A stretch of 64,000 nucleotides of DNA, taken from NCBI GenBank assembly GCA_015064735.1, contig SVRP01000002.1:18591-82590 (forward strand), in the 5' to 3' direction. A program made the translations under genes and the position numbers. Below, one piece after another: positions 16,875 through 27,105 of this stretch; position 1 is the stretch's first letter; every line of letters starts with the position of its first letter. The stretch is from Oscillospiraceae bacterium (GTDB lineage: Bacteria > Bacillota > Clostridia > Oscillospirales > CAG-272). The notes below the pieces were generated by a model. That model did not search any database. It had not been told where the DNA came from and saw only the letters and a program-made list of their open reading frames with translations.

Positions 16875-17369
16875 ATGAAAAAGATCGGTATTATCATGGG
16901 AAGCGACAGCGACCTTCCAATCGTTCAAAAGGCAATTGACGTTCTTAAGGAGTTTGAGGTACCCTTTGAGGTTCACGTTTTTTCCGCGCACAGAACGCCC
17001 GTTGAAGCGAAGGACTTTTCAGCTAACGCAAGAGCTAACGGCTTTGGCGCTATCATAGCTGCGGCAGGTATGGCAGCTCATCTTGCGGGGGCGGTTGCGG
17101 CAAATACCACTTTGCCTGTAATAGGTATTCCCGTAAGCTCTAAAAATCTCGGCGGCATGGAGGCTCTCCTTTCTACCGTTCAAATGCCCTCGGGTATTCC
17201 CGTTGCGACCGTTGCGATCGACGGCGCGGCAAATGCGGCTCTTCTCGCAATTGAGATGCTTGCAATAACCGATGGTACCCTTGCTGCTAAGCTCGATGCA
17301 AAGCGCGCCAAGGCAACCGAGACGGTTCTTGAAAAGAACAGAAATATCGAGCTTCAATTTAACAAGTAA
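16875..17369 (+). CDS. purE: 5-(carboxyamino)imidazole ribonucleotide mutase
   Basis: MKKIGIIMGSDSDLPIVQKA, AAAGMAAHLAGAVAANT, MPSGIPVATVAIDGAANA. GGAGG before the ATG at 16875. Confidence 0.95.
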   Translation: MKKIGIIMGSDSDLPIVQKAIDVLKEFEVPFEVHVFSAHRTPVEAKDFSANARANGFGAIIAAAGMAAHLAGAVAANTTLPVIGIPVSSKNLGGMEALLSTVQMPSGIPVATVAIDGAANAALLAIEMLAITDGTLAAKLDAKRAKATETVLEKNRNIELQFNK

Positions 17370-17402
17370 TTAATAAATGACATATAAAGGGAGAAAGAGA
17401 AA

Positions 17403-18443
17403 ATGAAAAGCTTTAGCGAAAGTTACAAGGCGGCAGGTGTTGACATCACAGCCGGCTACAAATCGGTTGAGTTAATGAAAGCTCATATCGCAAGAACCCG
17501 AAATGAGGGGTGCCTTGATGATGTCGGAGGTTTTGGAGGTTGCTTTGGTCTTCCTCTCGGAATCGAAAATCCCGTACTTGTATCAGGAACTGACGGTTGC
17601 GGAACAAAGGTGAAGATGGCTATACTTATGGACAAGCACGATACAATAGGAATAGATGCCGTTGCTATGTGTGTCAACGACATTATTTGCTGTGGCGCGA
17701 GACCTCTGTTTTTCCTTGATTATATAGCTTGCGGAAAGAATATTCCCGAGAAAATAGCCGCTATCGTTGGCGGTGTTGCGGAAGGATGCGTTCAGTCCGG
17801 AGCGGCTCTCATCGGCGGTGAGACTGCCGAACATCCCGGTATGATGCCTGAGAATGAATATGACCTTGCCGGTTTTGCAGTTGGAATCGTTGATAAGAAT
17901 AAAATACTTGACAACACCAAGACCGAGGAGGGGGACGTTGTTATTGCTCTTGCTTCAAGCGGAATCCATTCAAACGGATTTTCTCTTGTAAGAAAGGTAT
18001 TCGATATAGACAACAATCCCGATACGCTTTACGTTCCTTGCGAAGCTCTTGGCGGCGCAAGCATAGCAGAAACTCTTCTCACTCCTACCAAGATATACGT
18101 TAAGAGTGTTCTTGCTCTTCTTGAAAAGGTAAACGTAAAGGGAATCAGCCATATCACGGGAGGCGGATTCTACGAAAACATACCGAGAGCTCTTCCCAAG
18201 GGATATACCGCAAAGATAGACAGAAGCGCGGTTAAAGTTCTTCCTATTTTCGAGCTTATTGCAAAGACAGGCAACATTCCCGAGAGAGACATGTTCAACA
18301 CTTATAATATGGGCGTTGGTATGAGCATAACCGTTCCTGCAAATGAGGTCGATACGGCACTTGAGATTCTTAAGGCTTGCGGCGAGGATGCGTACGTTAT
18401 CGGTGAGATTGTCAAGTCTGATGAGGGTGTTATCCTTTACTGA
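17403..18443 (+). CDS. purM: Phosphoribosylformylglycinamidine cyclo-ligase
   Basis: ITAGYKSVE, GTDGCGTKVKMA, GGETAEHPGMM, HITGGGFYENIPR. Confidence 0.96.
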   Translation: MKSFSESYKAAGVDITAGYKSVELMKAHIARTRNEGCLDDVGGFGGCFGLPLGIENPVLVSGTDGCGTKVKMAILMDKHDTIGIDAVAMCVNDIICCGARPLFFLDYIACGKNIPEKIAAIVGGVAEGCVQSGAALIGGETAEHPGMMPENEYDLAGFAVGIVDKNKILDNTKTEEGDVVIALASSGIHSNGFSLVRKVFDIDNNPDTLYVPCEALGGASIAETLLTPTKIYVKSVLALLEKVNVKGISHITGGGFYENIPRALPKGYTAKIDRSAVKVLPIFELIAKTGNIPERDMFNTYNMGVGMSITVPANEVDTALEILKACGEDAYVIGEIVKSDEGVILY

Positions 18444-18458
18444 TAAAGGAGGCTCCAT

Positions 18459-19085
18459 ATGAAATCTAACGATAAAATAAAGGTTGCCGTTCTCGTATCG
18501 GGAGGGGGAACCAATCTACAAGCTATCATCGATGCTGAGGCGGCAGGAATAATCAAACACGGTACCGTTAGTCTTGTTATTTCTAACAATCCAAATGCGT
18601 ACGCTCTTGCAAGAGCGGCTAACGCGGGGATTTCAACGGTTGTTATTTCAAGCAAGGAATACAAGGAACAAGATGTGTTTGAGGAAAAGCTTATAAACAC
18701 ACTTAAAGAAAACGGAATAGAACTTATAGTCCTTGCCGGCTTTATGCGCATTTTGAGTGAGAAATTCACATCAAGATATTCCAGAAGAATTATAAACGTT
18801 CACCCGTCTCTTATTCCATCGTTTTGTGGAAAAGGATACTATGGGTTAAAGGTTCACGAGGCAGCGTTAGCATACGGAGTTAAGGTAACCGGTGCCACCG
18901 TTCACTTTGTAAATGAAATTCCCGACGGCGGTGAGATTATTCTTCAAAAGAGCGTTTACATTAAAAAAGGCGAGTCCGCAGAAAGTCTTCAGCAAAGAGT
19001 TATGAGACAGGCTGAATGGAAGATACTTCCCAAGGCACTTGAACTTGTCTCAAAGGAAATGTTGTCAGAAAAGAAAGGAAAATAA
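18459..19085 (+). CDS. purN: Phosphoribosylglycinamide formyltransferase
   Basis: VAVLVSGGGTNLQAIIDA, INVHPSLIPSF, GATVHFVNEIPDGGEII. Confidence 0.95.
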   Translation: MKSNDKIKVAVLVSGGGTNLQAIIDAEAAGIIKHGTVSLVISNNPNAYALARAANAGISTVVISSKEYKEQDVFEEKLINTLKENGIELIVLAGFMRILSEKFTSRYSRRIINVHPSLIPSFCGKGYYGLKVHEAALAYGVKVTGATVHFVNEIPDGGEIILQKSVYIKKGESAESLQQRVMRQAEWKILPKALELVSKEMLSEKKGK

Positions 19086-19086
19086 A

Positions 19087-19806
19087 ATGAGCATTTACGA
19101 TATTAATTGTATTGGAAAGCTATTGAATGAAAATACATATCCCGGAAGAGGAATTGTTATAGGTAAGACTCCCAACGGTAAAAAAGCAGTTTTTGCTTAC
19201 TTCATTATGGGAAGAAGTGAAAACAGCAGAAACAGAATATTTATTGAAAACGGTGATGACGTCGTTATACATCCCTTTGACGCTTCAAAGGTGGAGGATC
19301 CTTCCTTGATTATTTATTCTCCTATACGCAAGCTCGGCAACAAGCTTATTGTTACTAACGGAGATCAGACGGATACCGTATATGACGGACTTGTTGTAGG
19401 TAAGAGCTTTGAAGAAGCACTTCGCTCCCGTTGCTTTGAGCCTGATGCGCCCAACTTCACTCCCAGAATAAGCGGAATTCTTGATTTCGCTGATGCTGAT
19501 TTTACCTACAAAATGAGTATTCTTAAGAGCGGAGACGAAAAGGGAAGTGTGTGCAACCGTTATACATTTGAATATAATCCTATTAACGGTCTTGGACATT
19601 TCATTCACACCTACAACTGCGACGGAAATCCCATTCCCACTTTCACGGGAGAGCCCGAGCGCGTTGCAATGGTTGATGATATAGATGAATATACGAACAT
19701 TCTCTGGAAAAATCTTAATGAAAAGAACAAGATATCTCTTTATGTAAGATATATTGATCTTGAGACCGGTAAGACAGAAAACAGAATGATAAATAAGAAT
19801 GCTTGA
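19087..19806 (+). CDS. IMP cyclohydrolase, PurO-like
   Basis: NTYPGRGIVIG...YFIMGRSENSRNR resembles the archaeal-type IMP cyclohydrolase family; lies in the purine operon next to a stand-alone AICAR transformylase. Confidence 0.82.
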   Translation: MSIYDINCIGKLLNENTYPGRGIVIGKTPNGKKAVFAYFIMGRSENSRNRIFIENGDDVVIHPFDASKVEDPSLIIYSPIRKLGNKLIVTNGDQTDTVYDGLVVGKSFEEALRSRCFEPDAPNFTPRISGILDFADADFTYKMSILKSGDEKGSVCNRYTFEYNPINGLGHFIHTYNCDGNPIPTFTGEPERVAMVDDIDEYTNILWKNLNEKNKISLYVRYIDLETGKTENRMINKNA

Positions 19807-19815
19807 GGTGAAATA

Positions 19816-21000
19816 ATGAAAGAATTTGAATTGAAATACGGCTGTAATCCCAACCAAAAGCCTGCTAAAATTTTTATGAGCAATGACAAGGAGCTTCCCA
19901 TAGAGATCCTTTCCGGAAAGCCCGGTTATATCAATTTTCTTGATGCGTTTAACAGCTGGCAGCTCGTTAAGGAGCTTAAGGAAGCAACGGGAATGCCTTG
20001 CGCAACTTCTTTTAAGCACGTAAGCCCTACGTCCGCAGCGGTTGGTTTGCCTCTGTCTGATACTCTTAAAAAGGCTTGTTTTGTTGACGATATAGAGGGG
20101 CTTGATGAGTCTCCAATTGCTTGTGCATACGCAAGAGCAAGAGGAACCGACAGAATGTCCTCTTTCGGAGACTGGGTAGCTCTCAGCGACGTATGTGATA
20201 AAACCACAGCCCTTATTCTTAAGAGAGAGGTTTCCGATGGAATCATTGCTCCCGGTTATACCGATGAGGCTCTTGAAATTCTTAAGTCTAAGAGAAAGGG
20301 TAATTACAACATTGTAAAGATCGACGCTGACTATACCCCCGATCCCGTAGAGCATAAGCAGGTTTTCGGAATCACCTTTGAGCAGGGAAGAAACAACTTT
20401 GAAATAAACAAAGAGCTTCTTTCCAATATCGTTACCGATAATAAAGAACTTCCCGAAAGCGCGGCACTTGACCTTATTATATCTCTCATTACTCTTAAGT
20501 ACACACAGTCTAACTCCGTATGCTTTGCGTACAACGGACAGGCAATCGGTGTTGGCGCGGGACAGCAGTCGAGAATTCACTGTACTCGTCTTGCAGGAAA
20601 CAAAGCGGATATATGGCACTTAAGACAGCATCCAAAGGTTTTGGCACTTCCTTTCCTTGATACTCTCGGTCGTCCCGACAGAGATAATACAATAGACGTA
20701 TATATTTCCGATGAGTGTGATGACGTTCTTGCCGAAGGCAGATGGCAGAATTATTTCAAGGAAAAGCCTGAAGCACTTACAGCAGAAGAGAAGAAGGAGT
20801 ACCTTTCCAAGATAACCGGTGTTTCTGTAGGAAGTGATGCATTCTTCCCCTTCGGCGATAACATCGAAAGAGCAAGAAAGAGCGGTGTTACCTACATCGC
20901 GGAGCCCGGCGGTTCCATTCGTGACGATAACGTTATCGAGGTATGTAACAACTACGGTATGGTTATGTGCTTCACCGGTATGCGCTTGTTCCACCACTAA
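19816..21000 (+). CDS. purH: Stand-alone AICAR transformylase (PurH transformylase part, no MGS-like cyclohydrolase domain)
   Basis: LKYGCNPNQKPAKI, ATSFKHVSPTSAAVG, SFGDWVALSD, AYNGQAIGVGAGQQSRIHCTRLAG, FFPFGDNIERA. Confidence 0.88.
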   Translation: MKEFELKYGCNPNQKPAKIFMSNDKELPIEILSGKPGYINFLDAFNSWQLVKELKEATGMPCATSFKHVSPTSAAVGLPLSDTLKKACFVDDIEGLDESPIACAYARARGTDRMSSFGDWVALSDVCDKTTALILKREVSDGIIAPGYTDEALEILKSKRKGNYNIVKIDADYTPDPVEHKQVFGITFEQGRNNFEINKELLSNIVTDNKELPESAALDLIISLITLKYTQSNSVCFAYNGQAIGVGAGQQSRIHCTRLAGNKADIWHLRQHPKVLALPFLDTLGRPDRDNTIDVYISDECDDVLAEGRWQNYFKEKPEALTAEEKKEYLSKITGVSVGSDAFFPFGDNIERARKSGVTYIAEPGGSIRDDNVIEVCNNYGMVMCFTGMRLFHH

Positions 21001-21023
21001 TAAAACCTGCGAGGTCTGTATAT

Positions 21024-22289
21024 ATGAAAATAATGGTAGTAGGTGGCGGCGGAAGAGAGCATGCCATCATTAAAAAAATTAAGCAAAGTCCTGCAGTTGA
21101 AGAGATTTACGTTCTTCCCGGAAATGCCGGAATGAATAAAGATGCTGTGTGTGTTAATATCGGAGCAAAGGATCTCGACGGCATTGTAAATTTTGCAAAG
21201 GAAAACAAGATCGATTACGCTATCGTAGCTCCCGATGATCCTCTTGTACTCGGAGCTGTTGACAGATTAAACGAAATTGGTATCCCTTGTTTTGGACCTA
21301 AAGCTAATGCTGCAATAATAGAGGGAAGTAAGATCTTTTCCAAAAATCTTATGAAGAAGTACGGAATCCCTACTGCAGGATATGAAGTTTTTACCGAAAT
21401 GGAGCCTGCGCTCAAGTATCTCGATAGCTCATCGTATCCTACGGTAATAAAGGCTGACGGTCTTGCACTCGGTAAGGGTGTGGTTATTGCAATGAATAAG
21501 GAAGAAGCCATTGACGCGGTCAAATCAATGATGGAGGATCGCATGTTTGGAGATAGTGGAAGCCGCGTTGTTATAGAGGAATTTCTCACAGGTCCCGAGG
21601 TATCTGTCCTTGCATTTACCGACGGAAAGACTGTTGTTCCTATGATTTCGTCTATGGACCATAAGAGAGCCCTTGATAACGACGAAGGACTTAACACAGG
21701 AGGAATGGGAACTGTTGCTCCCAATCCTTACTATACCAGCGATGTGGCAGAGCAGTGCATGAAGGATATTTTCCTTCCAACTATAAATGCAATGAATTCC
21801 GAGGGACGTACTTTCAAGGGGTGCTTGTATTTCGGTTTGATGTTGACACCCAAGGGACCTAAGGTAATCGAATACAATTGCCGTTTCGGTGATCCTGAAA
21901 CTCAGGTCGTTCTTCCGTTGCTTGAAAGCGATCTTCTTGAGATTATGATGGCATGTACAAACGGAACACTTACCACCGACATGGTTAAGTTTTCAGATAA
22001 GCATGCGTGCTGTGTAATCATGGCATCGGGGGGATATCCTAAGTCCTATAAGAGCGGCTTCGAAATTACCGCCGAGGACGGTATGACCGCAGATATCTAT
22101 TTTGCCGGAGCAAAAGAGACTGACGGCAAGCTTGTAACCGCAGGCGGACGTGTTCTCGGTGTAACCGCGGTTGATAAGGATCTTGAATCCGCAATTGCAA
22201 AGGCTTATGAAAACGTTAAAAAAGTTAACTTTGAGGGTGCACATTACCGCAAAGATATCGGTAAAAGAGCAATGGCTGCATCTAAATAA
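21024..22289 (+). CDS. purD: Phosphoribosylamine-glycine ligase
   Basis: MKIMVVGGGGREHAI, KADGLALGKGVVIA, NTGGMGTVAPNPYY, YNCRFGDPETQVVLP. Start set at the ATG at 21024. Confidence 0.96.
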   Translation: MKIMVVGGGGREHAIIKKIKQSPAVEEIYVLPGNAGMNKDAVCVNIGAKDLDGIVNFAKENKIDYAIVAPDDPLVLGAVDRLNEIGIPCFGPKANAAIIEGSKIFSKNLMKKYGIPTAGYEVFTEMEPALKYLDSSSYPTVIKADGLALGKGVVIAMNKEEAIDAVKSMMEDRMFGDSGSRVVIEEFLTGPEVSVLAFTDGKTVVPMISSMDHKRALDNDEGLNTGGMGTVAPNPYYTSDVAEQCMKDIFLPTINAMNSEGRTFKGCLYFGLMLTPKGPKVIEYNCRFGDPETQVVLPLLESDLLEIMMACTNGTLTTDMVKFSDKHACCVIMASGGYPKSYKSGFEITAEDGMTADIYFAGAKETDGKLVTAGGRVLGVTAVDKDLESAIAKAYENVKKVNFEGAHYRKDIGKRAMAASK

Positions 22290-22304
22290 AATATAGGAGT
22301 AAAT

Positions 22305-25300
22305 ATGGTTTACAGAGTTTATGTTGAAAAGAAAAAGGAGCTTGCAAACGAAGCACGCAATCTTTTCAATGAAGTAAGAAATCTTCTTTTTATAAACAAT
22401 CTTGAGGATTTGCGTTTGCTTAACCGCTATGACGTTGAAAATATCGACAAGCCCTTGTTCGATTATGCGGTAAATACCGTATTTTCCGAGCCTCAGCTTG
22501 ATATAGTAACGTATGAGCTTCCCAAGGATAACGCAACAGTTTTTGCTGTTGAATATCTTCCCGGTCAGTTCGATCAGAGAGCCGATTCCGCAGCTCAGTG
22601 TATTCAGCTTTTTTCTCAGGGAGAACGTCCTACCGTAAGAACCGCGAGAATTTACATTCTTTACGGTGCTCTTTCCGACGCAGAAATAAATGCAATCAAG
22701 AAGTATGTTATCAACCCCGTAGAAAGCCGCGAGGCTTCACTCGATACTGTTGAAACTCTTGCTGTCTCTTATGATATTCCTACGACAGTAAAGACACTTG
22801 AGGGATTTATAGATCTTGATGAAAACGGTCTTGCTGATTTCGTTAAGTCCTACGGTCTTGCAATGGATATTGATGATATTCGTTTCTGCAGAGATTATTT
22901 CAGAAGTGAAAAGAGAGACCCTACCATTACCGAGATCAGAATGATCGATACATACTGGTCCGACCACTGCCGTCATACCACTTTCCTCACAACCATTGAT
23001 AACGTAAGGTTTGAGGATGAACAGCTTGCAAAGGCTTACGATGAATATGTGGCGACAAGAAAGGCACTCGGCAGAACGAAGCCTATCAATCTTATGGATA
23101 TCGCAACTCTTGCGGTAAGACATCTCAAGAAGGAAGGCTTGCTTCCTCGTCTTGATGAATCCGAAGAGATTAATGCATGTACGGTTAAGATTAAGGTTGA
23201 TGTTAACGGCGAGGAACAGGATTGGCTGTTGCTCTTCAAGAACGAGACACATAACCATCCTACCGAGATAGAGCCTTTTGGCGGTGCTGCTACCTGTATC
23301 GGTGGAGCGATAAGAGACCCCCTTTCGGGAAGATCATACGTTTATGCAGCAATGCGTGTAACCGGTGCGGCAGACCCGAGAAAGCCTGTTGACCAGACTA
23401 TTCCCGGCAAGCTTCCCCAGAGAAAGATCGTAACGACCGCAGCTGCAGGATATTCGTCTTACGGTAACCAGATAGGACTTGCTACCGGTCAGGTTGACGA
23501 AATATATCACGACGGATACGTTGCAAAGCGTATGGAAATTGGTGCGGTTATTGCGGCGGCTCCCGCTAAGAACGTAAGACGTGAGGTTCCCGAGGACGGC
23601 GATATCGTTATTCTTCTTGGCGGAAGAACAGGTAGAGACGGTTGTGGAGGAGCAACAGGCTCGTCCAAGTCCCATACTCTCGAATCTCTTGAATCCTGCG
23701 GTGCAGAGGTTCAGAAGGGAAATGCACCCGAAGAAAGAAAACTTCAGAGACTTTTCAGGAATCCAGAAGCCTCTGCTATGATCAAACGTTGTAACGACTT
23801 TGGCGCAGGCGGTGTTTCTGTTGCTATCGGCGAACTTGCAGACGGTCTTTATATCGACCTTAATGCTGTACCCAAGAAATATGACGGTCTTGACGGAACA
23901 GAGCTTGCTATAAGCGAATCTCAGGAGAGAATGGCTGTTGTTGTCGAGAAGCAGGACGTTGAAAGATTCATTGCTCTTGCAGGAAAGGAAAACCTTGAAG
24001 CTACTGTTGTTGCACACGTAACCGCGGAGCCAAGACTCGTAATGAACTGGAACGGTCAGACGATCGTAAATATATCCAGAGAATTCCTTAACTCTAACGG
24101 CGCTGAAAAGCATATCGACATAGTTGCGGCTAAGCCCGAGCCCTTTAAGAAGGAGGTTAACGGAAGCTTTACCGACATGGCAAAGGCTCTTGCAACAGAC
24201 CTTAACGTATGTTCCAAGAGAGGTCTTGTAGAGCGTTTTGACTCTACTATCGGTGCGGGTACTGTTACGATGCCTTATGGCGGTAAGAATCAGAGCACTC
24301 CTTCTCAGGTTATGGTTAATAAGGTTTCTGTTGAAGGCGCAGTTACCGATACTTGTTCCTTTATGGCGTGGGGATATAATCCTTTTATTGCTGAAAAGAG
24401 CCCCTACCACAGTGCATATCTCGCTGTTGTTGAGTCTGTTTCTAAGCTTATTGCCGGCGGCGCTGAATTTAAGGATGTTTATCTTACGTTCCAGGAATAC
24501 TTTGAAAAACCTCTTAAGGATCCTAAGCGTTGGGGAAAGCCTTTGTCCGCTCTCCTTGGCGCGTTTATGGCACAGAAGGATTTTGGAATCGGTGCTATCG
24601 GCGGCAAGGACTCCATGAGTGGAAGCTTTGAGAAAATTGATGTTCCTCCTACACTCGTTTCCTTTGCGGTTACCACAGGTAAGGTTGATCATGTTGTAAC
24701 TCAGGAATTCAAATCTGCGGGACACAATGTATATATCCTTAAGCCTGAATATACGAACGACGGACTTCCTTGCGCAAAGTCGCAGATAGCCCTCTATGAT
24801 AAGGTCTACGGACTCGTTAAGAGCGGAAAGGCAGTTGCTGTTTATACGCCTACATACGGCGGTATTGCCGAGGGCGTTATGAAGATGTGCTTCGGTAACG
24901 ATATTGGATTTAAGTATGACACAAATCTCTCACTTGACGACATCTTTGGATATAATTACGGCGCATTTATCGTTGAAGCTGCTGACGGATGTGAGCTTGA
25001 TGAGACAAAGCTTGGTGTAACTACAGCTGAATGTGAGATCGCATGCGGCGAGGAAAAGGTATGCCTTAAGAGTATCTATACCGATTACGAGAATACTCTC
25101 GAGGGCGTTTATCCCACCAATGCGGCTGAATCCGATAAGGAGATCCCTGCATTCTCTTACGATAAGAAGAGCCGAGTTGCACCTGCAATACTTTGCAAGA
25201 AGCCCAAGGTGCTTATCCCTGTATTCCCCGGAACAAACTGCGAATACGATACTCAGAAGGCATTTATTAAGGCAGGTGCTGACGCTGAGATATTCGTTAT

Positions 25301-26000
25301 AAACAATCTTTCTTCCGCAGGAATTACAGAGTCTGTAAACGCTTTCGCACAGAAAGCAAGCGACGCACAGATAATCTTCATTCCCGGTGGTTTCTCGGGC
25401 GGAGATGAGCCTGACGGTTCAGGTAAGTTTATTACCGCATTCTTCCGCAACGGAGCGATAAAGGAAGAGGTTAACAAGCTTCTTAAGGTTAGAAAGGGAC
25501 TTATGTGCGGTATCTGTAACGGATTCCAGGCAATAATCAAGCTTGGTCTGGTTCCTTACGGTGAGATCATTGATACCGACGAAAACTGTCCTACCTTGAC
25601 GTTTAACAGTATCGGTCGCCATCAGTCCAGAATCGTTCGTACGAGAATTGCATCGAATATGTCTCCTTGGCTTGCAAAGACCGAGGTTGGCGATATTCAC
25701 TGCGTACCGATCTCTCACGGAGAAGGAAGATTCCTTGCATCTGATGAGCTTATTATGCAGCTTGCAAAGAACGGACAGATCGCAACTCAGTACGTTGATC
25801 TTGATGGCAAGCCTACCTCTGACATTCTTTATAATCCCAATAACTCTTGCTTTGCAATCGAGGGTATTACGTCTCCTGACGGTCTCGTATTCGGTAAGAT
25901 GGGACACTCGGAGCGTTACGACAACGGTCTTTATAAGAATGTTCCCGGTAACTATGAGAACAAGATGTTTGAGGCTGCTGTTGAATATTTCAATAAGTAA
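22305..26000 (+). CDS. purL: Phosphoribosylformylglycinamidine synthase (single chain with glutaminase domain)
   Basis: DTYWSDHCRHTTF, NETHNHPTEIEPFGGAATCIGGAIRDPLSGR; C-terminal VFPGTNCEYDT and GICNGFQ glutaminase motifs. Confidence 0.95.
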   Translation: MVYRVYVEKKKELANEARNLFNEVRNLLFINNLEDLRLLNRYDVENIDKPLFDYAVNTVFSEPQLDIVTYELPKDNATVFAVEYLPGQFDQRADSAAQCIQLFSQGERPTVRTARIYILYGALSDAEINAIKKYVINPVESREASLDTVETLAVSYDIPTTVKTLEGFIDLDENGLADFVKSYGLAMDIDDIRFCRDYFRSEKRDPTITEIRMIDTYWSDHCRHTTFLTTIDNVRFEDEQLAKAYDEYVATRKALGRTKPINLMDIATLAVRHLKKEGLLPRLDESEEINACTVKIKVDVNGEEQDWLLLFKNETHNHPTEIEPFGGAATCIGGAIRDPLSGRSYVYAAMRVTGAADPRKPVDQTIPGKLPQRKIVTTAAAGYSSYGNQIGLATGQVDEIYHDGYVAKRMEIGAVIAAAPAKNVRREVPEDGDIVILLGGRTGRDGCGGATGSSKSHTLESLESCGAEVQKGNAPEERKLQRLFRNPEASAMIKRCNDFGAGGVSVAIGELADGLYIDLNAVPKKYDGLDGTELAISESQERMAVVVEKQDVERFIALAGKENLEATVVAHVTAEPRLVMNWNGQTIVNISREFLNSNGAEKHIDIVAAKPEPFKKEVNGSFTDMAKALATDLNVCSKRGLVERFDSTIGAGTVTMPYGGKNQSTPSQVMVNKVSVEGAVTDTCSFMAWGYNPFIAEKSPYHSAYLAVVESVSKLIAGGAEFKDVYLTFQEYFEKPLKDPKRWGKPLSALLGAFMAQKDFGIGAIGGKDSMSGSFEKIDVPPTLVSFAVTTGKVDHVVTQEFKSAGHNVYILKPEYTNDGLPCAKSQIALYDKVYGLVKSGKAVAVYTPTYGGIAEGVMKMCFGNDIGFKYDTNLSLDDIFGYNYGAFIVEAADGCELDETKLGVTTAECEIACGEEKVCLKSIYTDYENTLEGVYPTNAAESDKEIPAFSYDKKSRVAPAILCKKPKVLIPVFPGTNCEYDTQKAFIKAGADAEIFVINNLSSAGITESVNAFAQKASDAQIIFIPGGFSGGDEPDGSGKFITAFFRNGAIKEEVNKLLKVRKGLMCGICNGFQAIIKLGLVPYGEIIDTDENCPTLTFNSIGRHQSRIVRTRIASNMSPWLAKTEVGDIHCVPISHGEGRFLASDELIMQLAKNGQIATQYVDLDGKPTSDILYNPNNSCFAIEGITSPDGLVFGKMGHSERYDNGLYKNVPGNYENKMFEAAVEYFNK

Positions 26001-26009
26001 ATTTAATAA

Positions 26010-26048
26010 AAAAGAACCAAGGTTGACACTTCAACCTTGGTTCTTTTT
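26010..26048. terminator. Bidirectional terminator between purL and the DUF624-like gene
   Basis: AAAGAACCAAGGTTGA CACT TCAACCTTGGTTCTTTTT. Confidence 0.9.
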
Positions 26049-26062
26049 CGCTTTTTTATATT

Positions 26063-27067
26063 TTATTCATTCTTGGCAGGTTCTTCATCTGAATCGATAT
26101 TGTCATCAAAGGAATTATCATCGGAGCTTTCATCAATGTAAGCTGCCTTGTAAGGAGCGATCATATACTTATCAATTATCGGGTATGCCGCATAAACCGA
26201 AATAAATCCGATAACGGCAACGATATAAAAGAAGGGAAGTATAAGAGGAATGGATATTCCAATAGGTAAAAGAAGAAAAACGAGGAAAATGTGGAAAACT
26301 ATAAGCAGAACAATTCCCAATATCGCTAACAAATTACGTAAAATGCCAAGCACTGAGAATATTAGCGCATTTTTGAGAAGCTTAAAGGTTTTTATATTAA
26401 ACGTAATGAGTATTTGATAAATATAAAAACGCATAAATATGTAGATTATCGATATTGCCAATATAAATCCAAAACGCAAGGATGCACCCGACATCCACAG
26501 AATATATAGGTCATATATCAACATAGCTGAACAAGCAAAGTCGATCATGCCAACAATCAAGCCCTGCTTCCAGTTTTTCTTTATACCGTGAAAATAATCG
26601 GAGAATATAAATACGGCATCACCTCTGTACATGCCTCTTAATACGTAGGCCGCTCCAACGTTTTGCCATCCAAAGGTTATGAATAAGAACAGTGCAAGTA
26701 AGCCTATTCCAATTATCATTCCCGGTGTAAATAATGGCGTTTCTACTTGCTTGCTTACCATATTAAGTTGATCGGTAATTACGGGAGAATCCACAACCTG
26801 CGATATACCGTATAAAGGTGCATATAAGCTATTGGTTGTGTTATATGTAGAAGAACCGAATATTACGATTGCCGCAACCCCTATTATCGGGAATATCTGA
26901 AATAACATTATGAAATTAAGGCGAACAAGCTTACCGAACTTTCTGAACAGTAATTTGAAGAAAAATCCAAGCGTTGGCTTGCGATTTTCGTCTTCATAAA
27001 CACCTTTTCCGTCTCGGTTCAAATCAAAAAGCTTGAACTTTTTTTTCTTCTTTTCATTCTTTTTCAA
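26063..27067 (-). CDS. DUF624 (YesL)-like membrane protein
   Basis: Multiple hydrophobic segments; LFDLNRDGKGVYEDENRKPTLGFFFKLLFRKFGKLVRLN and GLIVGMIDFACSAMLIYDLYILW typical of the family. Confidence 0.65.
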   Translation of the reverse strand: MKKNEKKKKKFKLFDLNRDGKGVYEDENRKPTLGFFFKLLFRKFGKLVRLNFIMLFQIFPIIGVAAIVIFGSSTYNTTNSLYAPLYGISQVVDSPVITDQLNMVSKQVETPLFTPGMIIGIGLLALFLFITFGWQNVGAAYVLRGMYRGDAVFIFSDYFHGIKKNWKQGLIVGMIDFACSAMLIYDLYILWMSGASLRFGFILAISIIYIFMRFYIYQILITFNIKTFKLLKNALIFSVLGILRNLLAILGIVLLIVFHIFLVFLLLPIGISIPLILPFFYIVAVIGFISVYAAYPIIDKYMIAPYKAAYIDESSDDNSFDDNIDSDEEPAKNE

Positions 27068-27105
27068 TTTTCTGATCTCTTTTCTTTTTTAATTAATTTA
27101 TGTAA

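Noticed and set aside
16743-16991. 82-aa reverse-strand ORF over the purE leader
   Set aside because: Explained by the ZTP riboswitch and purE on the + strand.
19285-20619. 444-aa reverse-strand ORF opposite the IMP cyclohydrolase and transformylase genes
   Set aside because: Spans two convincing purine genes in antisense with no domain signal.
23334-24725. 463-aa reverse-strand ORF inside purL
   Set aside because: Shadow ORF; purL motifs are intact on the + strand.
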